A DNA stretch of 64,000 nucleotides from Heloderma charlesbogerti. Its lineage: Eukaryota > Chordata > Lepidosauria > Squamata > Helodermatidae. Within the stretch, counting starts at the first letter, position 1; each line of letters begins with the position of its first letter. The notes below the pieces were generated by a model. That model saw only the letters and a program-made list of their open reading frames with translations, was not told the origin of the DNA and made no database searches. The position numbers were made by a program, and so were the translations under genes. Of this stretch, positions 33,630-44,180 are shown piece by piece. The stretch lies in assembly GCA_026122225.1 (NCBI GenBank), contig JANEZZ010003061.1:4774001-4838000 (forward strand). The letters run 5' to 3'.

Positions 33630-34370
33630 TAGGGATGTTGGAGAATTCCGCCACGGATCTCAGTGAGGCTGAATGCCAGTGCATTCAGCCCCCTGAAATC
33701 CATGGCAGAACAAAGCCCCCTGCCTCACCGCCCCGTGAAAGGCGCGCGAAACGGAGCACTTACCTGGTGCTGTTTGTGCTGCTTTGCAAATGGTGGCCGC
33801 ATCTGTGGCCACCATTCACTTCTTCATTATTGCCGTGATAGGCTACGTAAATACTTACGTAGCCTATCACGGCTAACGCAGGGACGCCATTTGTGTCCCT
33901 GCGGAGGCCGTGATAGGCTACATAAATATTTATGTAGCCTATCATGGCAAAAGACAGGGGCGCAAATGGCAGCCGCTACGCCATTTCCGCCCCTGTCTTT
34001 TGCCATGATAGGCTATGTAAATATTTACCTAGCCTATCACAGCAAAAAAAAGGGAACGCAAATGGCAGCTGCCGTAGCCGCCACCATTTGCGTTCCTTTT
34101 TTTTTGCCGTGATAGGCTACGTAAATATATACGTAGCCTATCGCGGCAAAAAACAAGGACGCAAATGGCGGTGGCTATGGCGGCCGCCATTTGCGTCCCT
34201 GTGCAGCTCAGCAGCCGGTTGTCCAGCTGCGGGTGGCCCTGGCAGGCAGCTCTGTGGAGTCGCCACGGAGCAGAGCTGGCCGGGGAGAATTTCGGGGGGA
34301 GGGACGGAGCACCTCCCCCACACCACAGATGTCCCTGGACGAAACAAGGTAAGTGTTTCATACATCTCTA
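33630..34370 (+). mobile_element. Serial-hairpin hAT-type MITE, 741 bp, perfect 8-bp TSD
   Basis: Termini are TAGGGATGTTGGAGAATTCC and TTTCATACATCTCTA; AAACAAAG is duplicated at 33622-33629 and 34371-34378. Four GATAGGCTACGTA-type palindromes lie at 33832-33873, 33908-33949, 34002-34043 and 34106-34147, alternating with CGCAAATGGC palindromes near 33961-33990, 34056-34093 and 34159-34196. CAAGGTAAGTG at 34344-34354 is a consensus splice donor. Open frames here are by-products of the palindromes. Confidence 0.9.
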
Positions 34371-34594
34371 AAACAAAGAGCCCCAAGACAGATAAATAAT
34401 CTAGAGAAACACTTGTATTCCATTTTAAGAATACTCAGGTGATTACACAGTGAATTTCAGACTCTGATCTCAGTGCCACATGAACTCGCAGGGGCTGCAA
34501 TTTTCAAACACCAGTTCAAATATACTGCTGAATCATGGCTAGTTACAACAACAAAAAGTAGGATATCAAACCATGGTTTAAACTCAGTTTGTTT

Positions 34595-34731
34595 TGCGTG
34601 CAATCCTATACATGTTTAGACAGAAAAAAAAGTCCCAGAATTCCCAGCATTCGTCCACCCAGCCATGCTGTCTGGAGCATGCTGGGAATTGTAGGACTTT
34701 TTTCTGTCTAAACATGCATAGGATTACGCCC
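34595..34731. mobile_element. Harbinger-like MITE, short form, ZNF143-like arm
   Basis: The left end GCGTGCAATCCTATACATG and the right end CATGCATAGGATTACGCCC are inverted repeats; TTA follows on the right. The right arm contains GCATGCTGGGAATTGTAGG, whose reverse is very close to the vertebrate ZNF143/THAP11 consensus. Confidence 0.7.
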
Positions 34732-34999
34732 TTAAACTAACAATAGCTACAACAAACCACAGTTCCCTAGATGTTCAGATGATATGGGGAACTGTGGTTA
34801 CTCATAAAGTGAAAACAGAGAAGCTTTCAGCCTCTTCGTAACACACATGGAGATGGGAGGGGAGTGCATGAGCCTCATGCAGGCTGGTTCCTGAAATGCA
34901 AAGGCATGGTTTAGTGTTACAACCAAATTGGGGCCAGTTTCTCAACAGGCTAAATCTACTCCAGGCGAAATTGCTCACCTAAGGTTCAGTGATGTATCT

Positions 35000-35120
35000 A
35001 AGAACATGAGAAGAGCTGTGCTGGATCAGATCAAGGGCCCATTGAGTCCAGCATCCTGTTACCCACAGTGACCAACCAGAGGCCTATGGAAAGCCCAAAA
35101 GTGGGACATGTCCTGTTCCA
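35000..35120 (-). mobile_element. Old CR1-type LINE 3' end
   Basis: AAGAACATGAGAAGAGCTG, 'ggatcagatcaagggccc' and 'gtccagcatcctgttacc' match the other old CR1 ends. Only the terminal 120 bases remain. Confidence 0.75.
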
Positions 35121-35439
35121 TCTGCTCTGGGTGACAGCTCATGAGGAGGGCAGCAGGCTGACATGTGAGACTTCAGTTAATTTGAGGACTACAGACACAG
35201 TCCTGGAAGTAGAATACTGACAGGTTAGTCCGGCACTGACTGGGAGCAACAGGCTGAGATGTATAGTTAGGCCAAAAGAGTCTTTCTGGAAGTTACCCCA
35301 CCCCACCCCCACCCCCACCCCCAGTAGCTGTATTTGGCTGTTTACAGGGCCAGCAACCTTTCCCTGTAGGTGTTGGCTTCTCCTGGGGAGTGAAGGTTGG
35401 AGGGTGAGGAGCTGGTTGGGAACTGCTCCTCACAGTTTC

Positions 35440-35660
35440 TAGGGGTGCTGGAGAGATTCAAGACAGACTAAAAATAGCTTGGATTTCTAAGAATCTGACC
35501 TGCGGAATCTGCTGCAGACTGAACTCCTCAGGCAGCGTGGAGTTGGTGGACTTTCGGATCAGTTTTTTTAACTTTCCCAAAATTTACACATATTTATTCA
35601 TAGGAAAATATGCAAGCTTCTGCTGGGACTGATAAATATATGTGGGGAAAAGTTGAATGG
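35440..35660. mobile_element. hAT-type MITE fragment (30604 family)
   Basis: TAGGGGTGCTGGAGAGATTC and 'gatttctaagaatctgacct' are the inverted right part of the element at 30604-31020. Its other end is not recognised. Confidence 0.6.
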
Positions 35661-36011
35661 AATGGGGGACAATATGCTACTATCTATCTATCTATCTATC
35701 TATTTATTTATTTATTTCTATACTGCCCAATAGCCGAAGCTCTCTGGCCAGTTCATAAAAAATAAACCAAACAGCACACAATAAAACAATTTAAAATATA
35801 TAGAACATTAAAACTACAATATAACAATACAACCACAATAAAACCTAGCAGCAGTGCAGGAGTTTAAAATGCAGATTTAAAACAGCAAAGCTAAAGGTCT
35901 AGAAAGCTAAAATGCTAAAATGCTTGGGAAAATAAAAAGGTCTTCACCTGGCGCCGAAAGGAATACAATGTAGGTGCCAGGCGAACCTCACTAGGGAGCT
36001 CATTCCAGAGC

Positions 36012-36886
36012 TAGGGATGGCGGAGAATTTCTCCCCGAAATTTCGGGGGGCTGAGCGCCAACGTGTTCGGCCCCCCGAACAAGTTTCGGGGAGAAATCCT
36101 CCGCACCCCCCCACCCCCCGCACCCCCCCCGGGACGGGACTTACCTTCGCCAAATGTCCCTCCCGGCGGCGGGTCCGGCCGGCGGTTCGGCGGCTGTTCG
36201 TGCGGGGCGGGAGCGGCAGCCGCCATTCCAAGAAAAGAAAAAAAAAATGCCCCCTGATAGGCTACGTGACGATTAACGTAGCCTATCACGGCTAGATTTG
36301 CAAAGTCAGCCATGATAGGCTACATAAATCGTCACGTAGCCTATCACGGGTGACTTTAAAAAAAAAAAAAAAGCGCGTACGGATAATGGCGGCCCCCATA
36401 GGGAGCCGCCATTCCCGTTCCTTATTTGGTCGCTGTAGTCTACATAAAGATTTACGTAGACTACAGCGACCAAATAAGGAACGCGAATGGCGGCTCCCTA
36501 TGGGGGCCGCCATTAGCGTACGCGCTTTTTTTTTTTTTTAAGTCACCCGTGATAGGCTACGTGATGATTAACGTAGCCTATCACGGCTGACTTTGCAGAT
36601 CTAGCCGTGATAGGCTACGTTAATCGTCACGTAGCCTATCACAGGGGCGTTTGTTGTTGTTTTTTAAAACTTCCGAGTTCGCGGCCGGGCGAGGCGGGAA
36701 GCCTCCTCCCCGGCCTGAATTTCAGCCAGGGCGAGGCGGGAAGCCTCCCCCCCGGCCTGAATTTCAGCCGGGGCGAGGTGGGAAGCCTCCCCCCCCGGCC
36801 TGAACTTCACGGGGGGAGCAGCGAAGCGCCTTCCCCCCACCGCGAACGAGCTTCGGAGAAAGGTAAGGGACTTTCGTCAACCCCTA
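36012..36886 (+). mobile_element. Serial-hairpin hAT-type MITE, 875 bp, perfect 8-bp TSD
   Basis: Termini are TAGGGATGGCGGAGAATTTC and CTTTCGTCAACCCCTA; TCCAGAGC is duplicated at 36004-36011 and 36887-36894. Seven palindromes occupy about 36253-36646, and together they form one palindrome of roughly 195-bp arms centred near 36449. GC-rich ends contain three imperfect repeats of 'gcgaggcgggaagcctcc' at 36688-36790. AAAGGTAAGGG at 36860 is donor-like. It is the left of two neighbouring insertions. Confidence 0.9.
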
Positions 36887-36993
36887 TCCAGAGCCGGGCT
36901 GCCACAGCAGAAAAAGCCCTTCTCCTAGTAGCTACCCACCTCACTTCCTTTGGCAGGGGCTCATGGAGAAGGGCCGCTGACGATGATCTTAAG

Positions 36994-37968
36994 TAGGGAT
37001 GGCAGAGAATTTCCCCCCGAAACTTCGGGGGGCCGAGCGCCAACGTGTTCGGCCCCCCAAACAAGTTTCGGGGAGAAATCCTCCACCCCCCCGCCCCCCG
37101 CCCCCCCCCGGGACGGGACTTACCTTCGTCGAATGTCCCTTCCGGCGGCGGGTCCGGCCGGCGGTTCGGCAGGTGTTCGAGCAGGGCGGGAGTGGCAGCC
37201 GGTCTTTCGACCAGCTGCCACCGCCGCCATTCCAATAAAAGAAAAAACAAAACAAAACGCCCCCGTGATAGGCTACGTGACGATTAACGTAGCCTATCAC
37301 GGCTAGATTTGCAAAGTCAGCCGTGATAGGCTACGTTAATCGTCACGTAGCCTATCACGGGTGACTTTAAAAAAAAAAAAAAAAGCATGTACGGATAATG
37401 GCGGCCCCCATAGGGAGCCGCCATTCCCGTTCCTTATTTGGTCGCTGTAGTCTGCGTAATGATTTACGTAGACTACGGCGAAAATAAGGGAACGCTATTT
37501 GCGTTGCCCTTATTTTCGCCGTAGTCTACGTAAACATTTACGTAGACTACAGCGACTAAATAAGGAACGCGAATGGCGGCTCCCTATGGGGGCCGCCATT
37601 AGCGTACGCGCTTTTTTTTTTTAAGTCACCCGTGATAGGCTACGTGATGATTAACGTAGCCTATCACGGCTGACTTTGCAGATCTAGCCGTGATAGGCTA
37701 CGTTAATCGTCACGTAGCCTATCACAGGGGCGGTTTGTTTTTTTAAAAAAAACAATGGAGTTCGCGGCCGGGCGAGGCGGGAAGCCTCCTCCCCGGCCTG
37801 AATTTCGGCTGGGCGAGGCGGGAAGCCTCCCCCCCGGCCTGAATTTCGGCCGGGGCGAGGCGGGAAGCCTCCCCCCCCGGCCTGAACTTCGCGGGGGGAG
37901 CCGCGAAGCGCCTCCCCCCCACCGCGAACAAGCTTCGACGAAAGGTAAGTGCCTTTCGTCCACCCCTA
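36994..37968 (+). mobile_element. Serial-hairpin hAT-type MITE, 975 bp, perfect 8-bp TSD
   Basis: Termini are TAGGGATGGCAGAGAATTTC and CTTTCGTCCACCCCTA; ATCTTAAG is duplicated at 36986-36993 and 37969-37976. It is closely related to the copy at 36012 and in the same orientation. An extra module (about 37480-37520, AACGCTATTTGCGTTGCCC) sits at the palindrome centre near 37497. AAAGGTAAGTG at 37941-37951 is a consensus splice donor. Confidence 0.92.
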
Positions 37969-38105
37969 ATCTTAAGGTCCGGGCAGGCACATATGGGAGG
38001 AGGCGATCCTTCAGATAACCTAGCCCCAAGCCATTAAGGGCTTTGAATGTTAATACCAGCACTTTGAATCAGGCCCGGAAATGGACTGGCAGCCAATGCA
38101 GGTGA

Positions 38106-38294
38106 AAAAGTATCTTATCATACTAAGATAAATGTTGTAAATTGTTGCAAACCCTCTTACAGAACTATTTACGTATTTTTCCGCATAACCGAGGGGAAAA
38201 ATTGAATCTGTCTGTGGACGGGCAACAGAACAGAAGGCGCCTGACAATCTGTGAAACACAGACGGAGCAGATTTTAAACAATCCGTACATCCTT
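38106..38294. mobile_element. hAT-type MITE fragment (30604 family)
   Basis: 'gcgcctgacaatctgtgaaa', 'cacagacggagcagatttta' and CCGTACATCCTTA are the inverted left part of the element at 30604. The other end is lost or unrecognised. DNA from 38305 to 38500 is GA/TC-rich and ends 'taggctgtgacag', possibly an inverted LTR edge, but this is weak. Confidence 0.55.
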
Positions 38295-38639
38295 AAGGGT
38301 CTCCTTGTTCACTAGATGAGTCTGAGGTCTACTCCTTGGAGTAGAGGGCAGTGACACCTCTTCAGGGTTGTGTGAATAGACTTTGTGATCCACGACAGCG
38401 GGTCCAAGTTCAGAAGGACTGAGGACTGGTTCTGGCTCCTCCTCAGAGTCACGGTCACTGGAGGCTTTAGTCTCTGAGGGCTCCTGGTCCTAGGCTGTGA
38501 CAGGGCATGAGTGCAACAGCAGCCTTCCGTTCATACTCCCTAGCAGCTGGTACACCAACTCCAGTGAGCTGCACCAGGCTGTAGGTCTGATGCATTTCAG
38601 ATACAAAACCAGACTGCAGAATCTACAGTTGTGGTTGCG

Positions 38640-38765
38640 CAACTTGTGGCTTTCCAGATGGTTTGGCCTACAACTCCCATGATCCTTCATCATTGGCTAT
38701 TCTGGTCAGGGTTGGTGGGGGTTGCAGGCTCCAACATCTGGAGGCCCACAGGTTGCTCAACCCTG
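38640..38765. mobile_element. Foldback MITE with ZNF143-like arms
   Basis: 'ccagatggtttggcctacaa' with CTCCCATGATCC on the left and 'aacatctggaggcccacagg' on the right are an imperfect inverted pair, as at 10755 and 52390. The right arm is more decayed. Confidence 0.55.
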
Positions 38766-39575
38766 AATTAAAGGATCTCACATAGGGTTGGCTGAGAAAG
38801 ACCTCCATCTGAGACCCAAGGAAGCCACTCCCAGGAAGGCTAGAGAACAGAGAGAAAACTACATGATCCAGTTTCTCACTATTGGATATAAACTGGAATA
38901 CTTATTACCAGTCAAGTTGCCTATGGCACCCCATTCAGTTCTCATTATAATGTTTTAAACAAGAGAAACCCAGGGGTCACTTTTATCAGGCAGAATCATC
39001 TTCCAAATTGAGAATGGCAGCTTGAAAATAAGTGGGCATTTATTTCAGTTTCAACTGATGAAAGTAATGGCATATTCATTCCTTTAAGAAAGACCGATTC
39101 TTTCAGTAGAAAAATATATTATTTTGAAACCATGTAATGTCAGTATCAATAATTACCAAGGAACTGATGCAGAAGTGATCAGCAGAAAATGAACTGAAGG
39201 GTCCAGTTATATTGGGGTCAGCTATTTTTATTTACTAATTTATGCTTTGCTTATCTTATGGCTATTACTGCAATAAACTCCTAAATGAGCTGTTTCTATG
39301 AGGAGATAGCGAAAATGGAATTGATCTTCCAGACACATATGCTCAAATCCAGCTAAGGGCCATACTTGTGCAGCTTCTGAAAATGTACCCCTAGCCAGAT
39401 GTGGAATTACACATGGAAATAGATGGATCATGCATTTACTCACCCTGATCCAGCAACACAACTGTACACATATAGCCCTCTCAAATAAGTTGCAATTGCA
39501 CAAATCAGTTGTTCAGAAGAGAGACCAGGGGGCTAGATTTCATCATTCCGTTCCTGCCAAGCAGCTCATCAGTGT
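38766..39575. other. No recognised feature
   Basis: AT-rich, no gene or repeat that I can support. Confidence 0.4.
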
Positions 39576-39579
39576 GAAT

Positions 39580-39840
39580 CAGGGTGGCCATGAGTCTTGT
39601 TTTGCAAAGAATAGTCCTCTCTTTGGAGGGTTCTCCAGTTCAAGTCCAGTTAAAAGATAAAGAACAGATTGCACCGAGACATGAGATTAAACAGGCCCAC
39701 AGGTCACATTGTCACAGTCTTCCCTGCTATGGTGAGATGTACTGTATTTCTATTTCAATTACAGTAATTATTTCTACATTTGCATCTGAACATATAAATC
39801 AGGATACACAAATTTTATGCAAACCTGTGCCTTCTTAGTC
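39580..39840 (-). repeat. Unnamed interspersed repeat (family also at 47515 and 51470)
   Basis: On the minus strand 'gaaggcacaggtttgcataa', 'gaaatagaaatacagtacat', 'ctcaccatagcagggaag' and 'aggactattctttgcaaaac' match, in order, the plus-strand segment at 47515-47830. I do not recognise the class. A (TA)n run of about 38 bases follows at 39851-39888. Confidence 0.6.
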
Positions 39841-39848
39841 ACAGTTAA

Positions 39849-39889
<41 letters not shown>

Positions 39890-39892
<3 letters not shown>

Positions 39893-40322
39893 GATTATTT
39901 TCAATAAAACCAACCAACCAAAAGAAAAAATATATACAACACATAATATAAAAGGCAGCATTCTGAAGTGTAAAACAAAAAAAACACCACCACTGGTTTT
40001 GAATCACAACTAAGAATCAGTTAGCAAGCTGAGAATGACTTTCAAAACAAAAAATTAAAAATAGCCTTAACTTGACAGTGAAAGATGTCCAGGGAAGGGG
40101 TGAGCAGACCTCGGCTGGAAGTTCTACTAAGTGGGTACCAGCACTGAAAAAGCCCTACCTGAAAAAGATGGAACTGAAAAAGAGGAAACACTGTTGGAGC
40201 CACAGATTGCTACTGTGCAAACCTTGTATTTTTCTGGGTCAATGCACAGGGTAAGTGTTTTTTAAATGTGATGCTGGCTGTGTGGAACACCTACATCGAT
40301 AAGTGCTTTTTCTGTGACAGCA
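39890..40322. other. No recognised feature
   Basis: AT-rich sequence between the repeat at 39580 and the CR1 tail; no gene seen. Confidence 0.4.
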
Positions 40323-40486
40323 CTAGAATCATAGAATCACAGAATCATAGAATAGCAGGGTTGGAAGGGGCCTACAAGGCCATCGAGCCCAACCCCCTGC
40401 TCAGTGCAGGAATCCAAGTCAGAGCATCCCTGACAGATGGCTGTCCAGCCTCGTCTTGAAGGCCTCCAGTGTGGGAGAGCCCACCA

Positions 40487-41211
40487 TAGGGATGTCAGAG
40501 AATTCCGCCACGGACTGAAATGGGATTGAATTCCCTTCAGTCTGTGCCACGGAATCCTCTGCGGAACGGCACCACGAGGTCCTGTGGAGCCAGCAGTCTT
40601 GCGGCTTTTTTTTTGTCATCCACACAGAGTCGCAAAATTTTCGTAAATAAAAATGCAAGGTGGTATATTTCGATAATAAATACGTAAGGGTTTTTTTTTT
40701 GTTTTTTTTTAATGAATTGTGCTCACCGCCTTGTTTGTGGGTGTTCTTTTTCAATTGAAATACTCCGTCTCCATTTACTTTCAGCCAAAACACGTCCTCC
40801 TCCTCAGGGCTTCCCAAAACAAGGCTGCCCTAGGTGTGCCTGAGCGATGCTCTCTTTGTTTAAAGCAACGGTGTTTGAAAGAAAGAAAAAACCTTTTAAA
40901 ATGACCATGTTGGTCTGGAGCCCTGCACGAGTATTATTCCCCTTGCTAGGCTTTCTATTTCCACATCCAGCCTTGTTGGTGACATTGTGAGACTAAAATG
41001 GAGAGGAGAACCAACTCTGTGCATGTCTACTCAGAAGTAAGTCTTACTGAGTTCAATGCGACTTACTCCTACACATGTCAGCACCCCACTTGCCCCCAGC
41101 TCAGCTTTGTATTTCCACATCCAGTTCATTATCAAACCTCCTGTTAGTTATCTCAGAAGACCCTTGGGTGAATGGGGGGGGGGTTTCCCAGGGAACAGCT
41201 GGATGGAAGAT

Positions 41212-41251
<40 letters not shown>

Positions 41252-42636
41252 AAGAATATAGTTCTTCATATTCCCTGGTATGTTTATTCCTCATTTTGTC
41301 CATTCCCTGAGCATGTGAAGAGTGTGCTTTTTATTCAAACAAAGAGAAGGTTGCTGATCTTTCCCTTCATGCTGCATTTGTACAAGTGAAGTGTGACTGC
41401 TTCAGAAAGAACTTTCCATTATACTGTCTCTTTTTCTTCATGAGTTTCATAACAGAAGTATGATGTAGTGGTTAGAGTCCAGTCCAAAGTCACCCAGTGA
41501 GATAACTAACAGGTTTGCTAATGAGCTGGATGTGGAAGTACAAAGCTGAGCTAGGGGGCAAGTGGTGTGCTGACATGTGTAGGAGTAAGTTGCATTGAAC
41601 TCAGTAAGACTTACTTCTGAGTAGACATGCACAGAGTTGGTTCTCCTCTCTGCTCAGCTTTGTATTTCTACATCCAGTTCATTATCAAACCTCCTTAGTT
41701 ATCTCAGAAGACCCTTGGGTGAATGGGGGGGGGGATTTCCAGGGAACAGCTGGATTGAGGGCGATTACACACACACACACACACGAAGAATATAGTTCTT
41801 CATATTCCCTGGTATGTTTATTCCTCATTTTGTCCATTCCCTGAGCATGTGCAGAGTGTGCTTTTTATTCAAACAAAGAGAAGGTTGCTGATCTTTCCCT
41901 TCATGCTGCATTTGTACAGGTGTGACTGCTTCAGAAAGAACTTTCCATTATACTGTCTCTTTTTCTTCAAGAGTGTCATAAAACAGAAGTATGATGTAGT
42001 GATTAGAGTCCAGCCCAAAGTCATCCAGTGAGATAACTAACAGGTTTGCTAATGAGCTGGATGTGGAAATACAAAGCTGAGCTGGGGGCAAGTGGGGTGC
42101 TGACATGTGTAGGAGTAAGTCGTATTGAACTCAGTAAGACTTACTTCTGAGTAGACATGCACAGAGTTGGTTCTCCTCTCCATTTTAGCCTCACAACGTC
42201 ACCAACAAGGCTGGATGTGGAAATAGAAAGCCTAGCAGGGGGAATAATACCTCGTGCAGGGCTCCAGACCAGCATGGTCATTTTAAAAGGTTTTTTCTTT
42301 CTTTCAAACAGCGTTGCTTTAAACAAAGAGTGCATCACTCAGGCACACCTAGGGCAGCCTTGTTTTGGGAAGCCCCGAGGAGGAGGTAGTGTTTTGGCTG
42401 AAAGTAATTACTGCCCGTCTCAGGGCAGGGGAAAAAATACATAAATATCTACGAAAAATAGCCTTTCTTATGGAAGTTATGCAGAATTACAGCTGTCGGC
42501 ACTGATTTATCTTCATAATCCTTGGAGCGGAAAAAAAAGAGGAGAATTCCGGGGGCTTGCAAACGACGGTACGGAGCACTGGCCGCAAACTGCGGAAGTC
42601 AAATGGCACGGAAGGTACACAATTCGTACATCCCTA
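40487..42636. mobile_element. Large foldback hAT-type element, 2150 bp, perfect 8-bp TSD
   Basis: Termini are TAGGGATGTCAGAGAATTCC and ACAATTCGTACATCCCTA; GCCCACCA is duplicated at 40479-40486 and 42637-42644. The left arm (about 40772-41125) and right arm (about 42056-42410) are near-identical inverted repeats of about 350 bp. Between them a unit of about 550 bp is directly repeated (41099-41651 and 41652-42181). The left end has the same GAGAATTCCGCCACGGA terminus as the serial-hairpin elements, so the two groups share ends. No transposase frame is present. Confidence 0.88.
41099..42181. repeat. Tandem direct duplication (about 550 bp x2) inside foldback element
   Basis: 'gctcagctttgtatttccac', 'tatctcagaagacccttggg', 'agaatatagttcttcatatt' and 'acttacttctgagtagacat' occur in the same order in both units. 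Each unit carries a (CA)n run (41217-41250 and 41766-41785), of different length. Each also includes 'gtagtggttagagtccag' or its variant and 'aaagtcacccagtgagat', which look MIR-like. Confidence 0.85.
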
Positions 42637-42729
42637 GCCCACCACCTCCCTAGGTAATTGGTTCCATTGTTGTATTGCTCTAACTGTCAGGAAGGTTTTC
42701 CTGATGTTCAGCCGGAATCTGGCTTCCTG

Positions 42730-44049
42730 TCACTTGAGCCCATTGTTCTGTGTCCTGCACTCTGGGATGATCCAGAAGAGATCCTGGCCTTCCTCTCTGG
42801 GACAACCTTTCAAGTACTTGAAGAGCGCTATCATATCTCCCCTCAGTCTTCTCTTCTCAAGGCTAAACATGCCCAGTTCTTTCAGTCTCTCTTCATAGGG
42901 CTTTGTTTTCAGTCCCCTGATCATCTTTGTTGCCCTCCTCTGAACCCTCTCCAGCTTGTCTTCATCCTTCTTAAAGTGTGGTGCCCAGAACTGGACACAG
43001 TACTCCAAATGAGGCCTAACCAGCGCTGAGTAGAGGGGAACTAGTACTTCCTGGGTTGTGGAAGTTATGCTTCTATTAATGCAGTCCAAAATAGCATTTT
43101 CCTTTTTTGCAGCCACATCACATTGTTGGCTCATATTCCGCTTATGATAGACAACAATTCCAAGATCCTTCTCGCTTGTAGTGTTGTTGAGCCACGTATC
43201 CCCCATCTTGTAACTGTGCATTTGGTTTCTTTTTCCTAAGTGCAGAACTCGGCATTTATCCCTATTAAATGTCATGCTGTTGTTTTCTGCCCAGCGCTCC
43301 AGTCTATCCAGATCACTTTGAATTTTGTTTCTGTCTTCCAAAGTATTAGCTATCCTGCCCAATTTTGTGTCATCTGCAAATTTGATCAGCATTCCCTGCA
43401 CCTCCTCCTCCAAGTCTTTAATACAAATGTTGAAGAGCACTGGGCCCAGGACTGAGCCCTGCAGTACCCCACTCGTTACCCTTCCCCAGTTTGAGAAGGT
43501 CCCATTGATAAGCACTCTTTGAGTCTGATTCTGTAGCCAACTGTGGATCCACCGGATCATTGTTTCATCTAGCCCACTTTGAGCTCGTTTGCTCATCAGG
43601 ATATCATGGGGCACTTTGTCGAAAGCTTTGCTGAAGTTGAGGTATATGATGTCTACAGCATTCCCATGGTCCACAAGGGTGGTTACTTGATCAAAAAATG
43701 AGATCAGATTTGTCTGGCAGGACTTGTTTTTGACAAATCCATGTTGGCTTCGAGTAATCATGGCATTGTTTTCAAGGTGCTTCCAGATGGATTGCTTTAT
43801 CATCTGCTCCAGAATCTTCCGAGGGATTGATGTCAGACTGACTGGTCTGTAGTTCCCAGGTTCCTCCTTTTTACCCTTTTTGAAGATAGGGACAATATTA
43901 GCCCTCCTCCAGTCATCTGGCACTTCACCCGTCCTCCATGATTTCTCAAAGAGAATAGACAGCGGTTCTGAGAGTTCTTCTGCCAGTTCCTTTATTACTC
44001 TAAGATGAGGTTCATCTGGCCCTGGACATTTGAAGTCATTCAAAGTCAT
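42730..44049 (-). pseudogene. CR1 copy 2 reverse transcriptase
   Basis: The 439-residue minus-strand frame carries NYRPVSLTSIPRKILEQ, LNFSKAFDKVPHD (motif A), GVLQGSVLGPVLFNICIKDL (motif B) and LIKFADDTKLGRI (motif C). The start at 44049 is created by the deletion junction. The C-terminus beyond 42730 continues out of frame to the hAT insertion at 42636. It is close to the copy-1 protein but has many changes, such as a Leu for Pro in motif B. Confidence 0.87.
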
Positions 44050-44180
44050 TCAAAGTTATCCGCCACACAAGTCAGGAATTTCCTTGAGGGGCCATGTTTT
44101 GCAGAATTTGTCTCCCAACAAATATTGGGGAAATTGAAGTCCCCCATTACTACATCATGCTTCCTTAAAACATTGGCTAT

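Larger units (their letters stand above)
35690..38105 (-). mobile_element. L2-type LINE 3' part split by two hAT elements
   Basis: The L2 text runs 35690-36011, 36887-36993 and 37969-38105. It starts with TCTA/TTTA repeats, then TACTGCCCAATAGCCGAAG, and on the minus strand encodes the same C-terminal region as the L2 at 25530 (LPSEVRLAPT-like and LLPYVPAQTL-like). Removing both hAT insertions with one copy of each duplication restores continuous L2 sequence. It is 5' truncated at about 38105. Confidence 0.85.

Noticed and set aside
33663..34112. Host protein of 149 residues
   Set aside because: The frame is made of translated palindromes (repeated VIGYVNIYVAYH-type peptides) shared by all hairpin elements on both strands.
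33832..34196. CRISPR array or bacterial-type repeats
   Set aside because: Repeats are palindromes with no unique spacers of constant size, within a eukaryotic hAT-type element.
36011..37306. Arg/Pro-rich proteins in the GC-rich block
   Set aside because: Frames occur on both strands with repeated, palindromic content; they are by-products of the MITE sequence.
42658..43029. Plus-strand protein frame of 123 residues
   Set aside because: It is the antisense shadow of the CR1 reverse transcriptase; the similar frame at 5683-6054 has the same origin.
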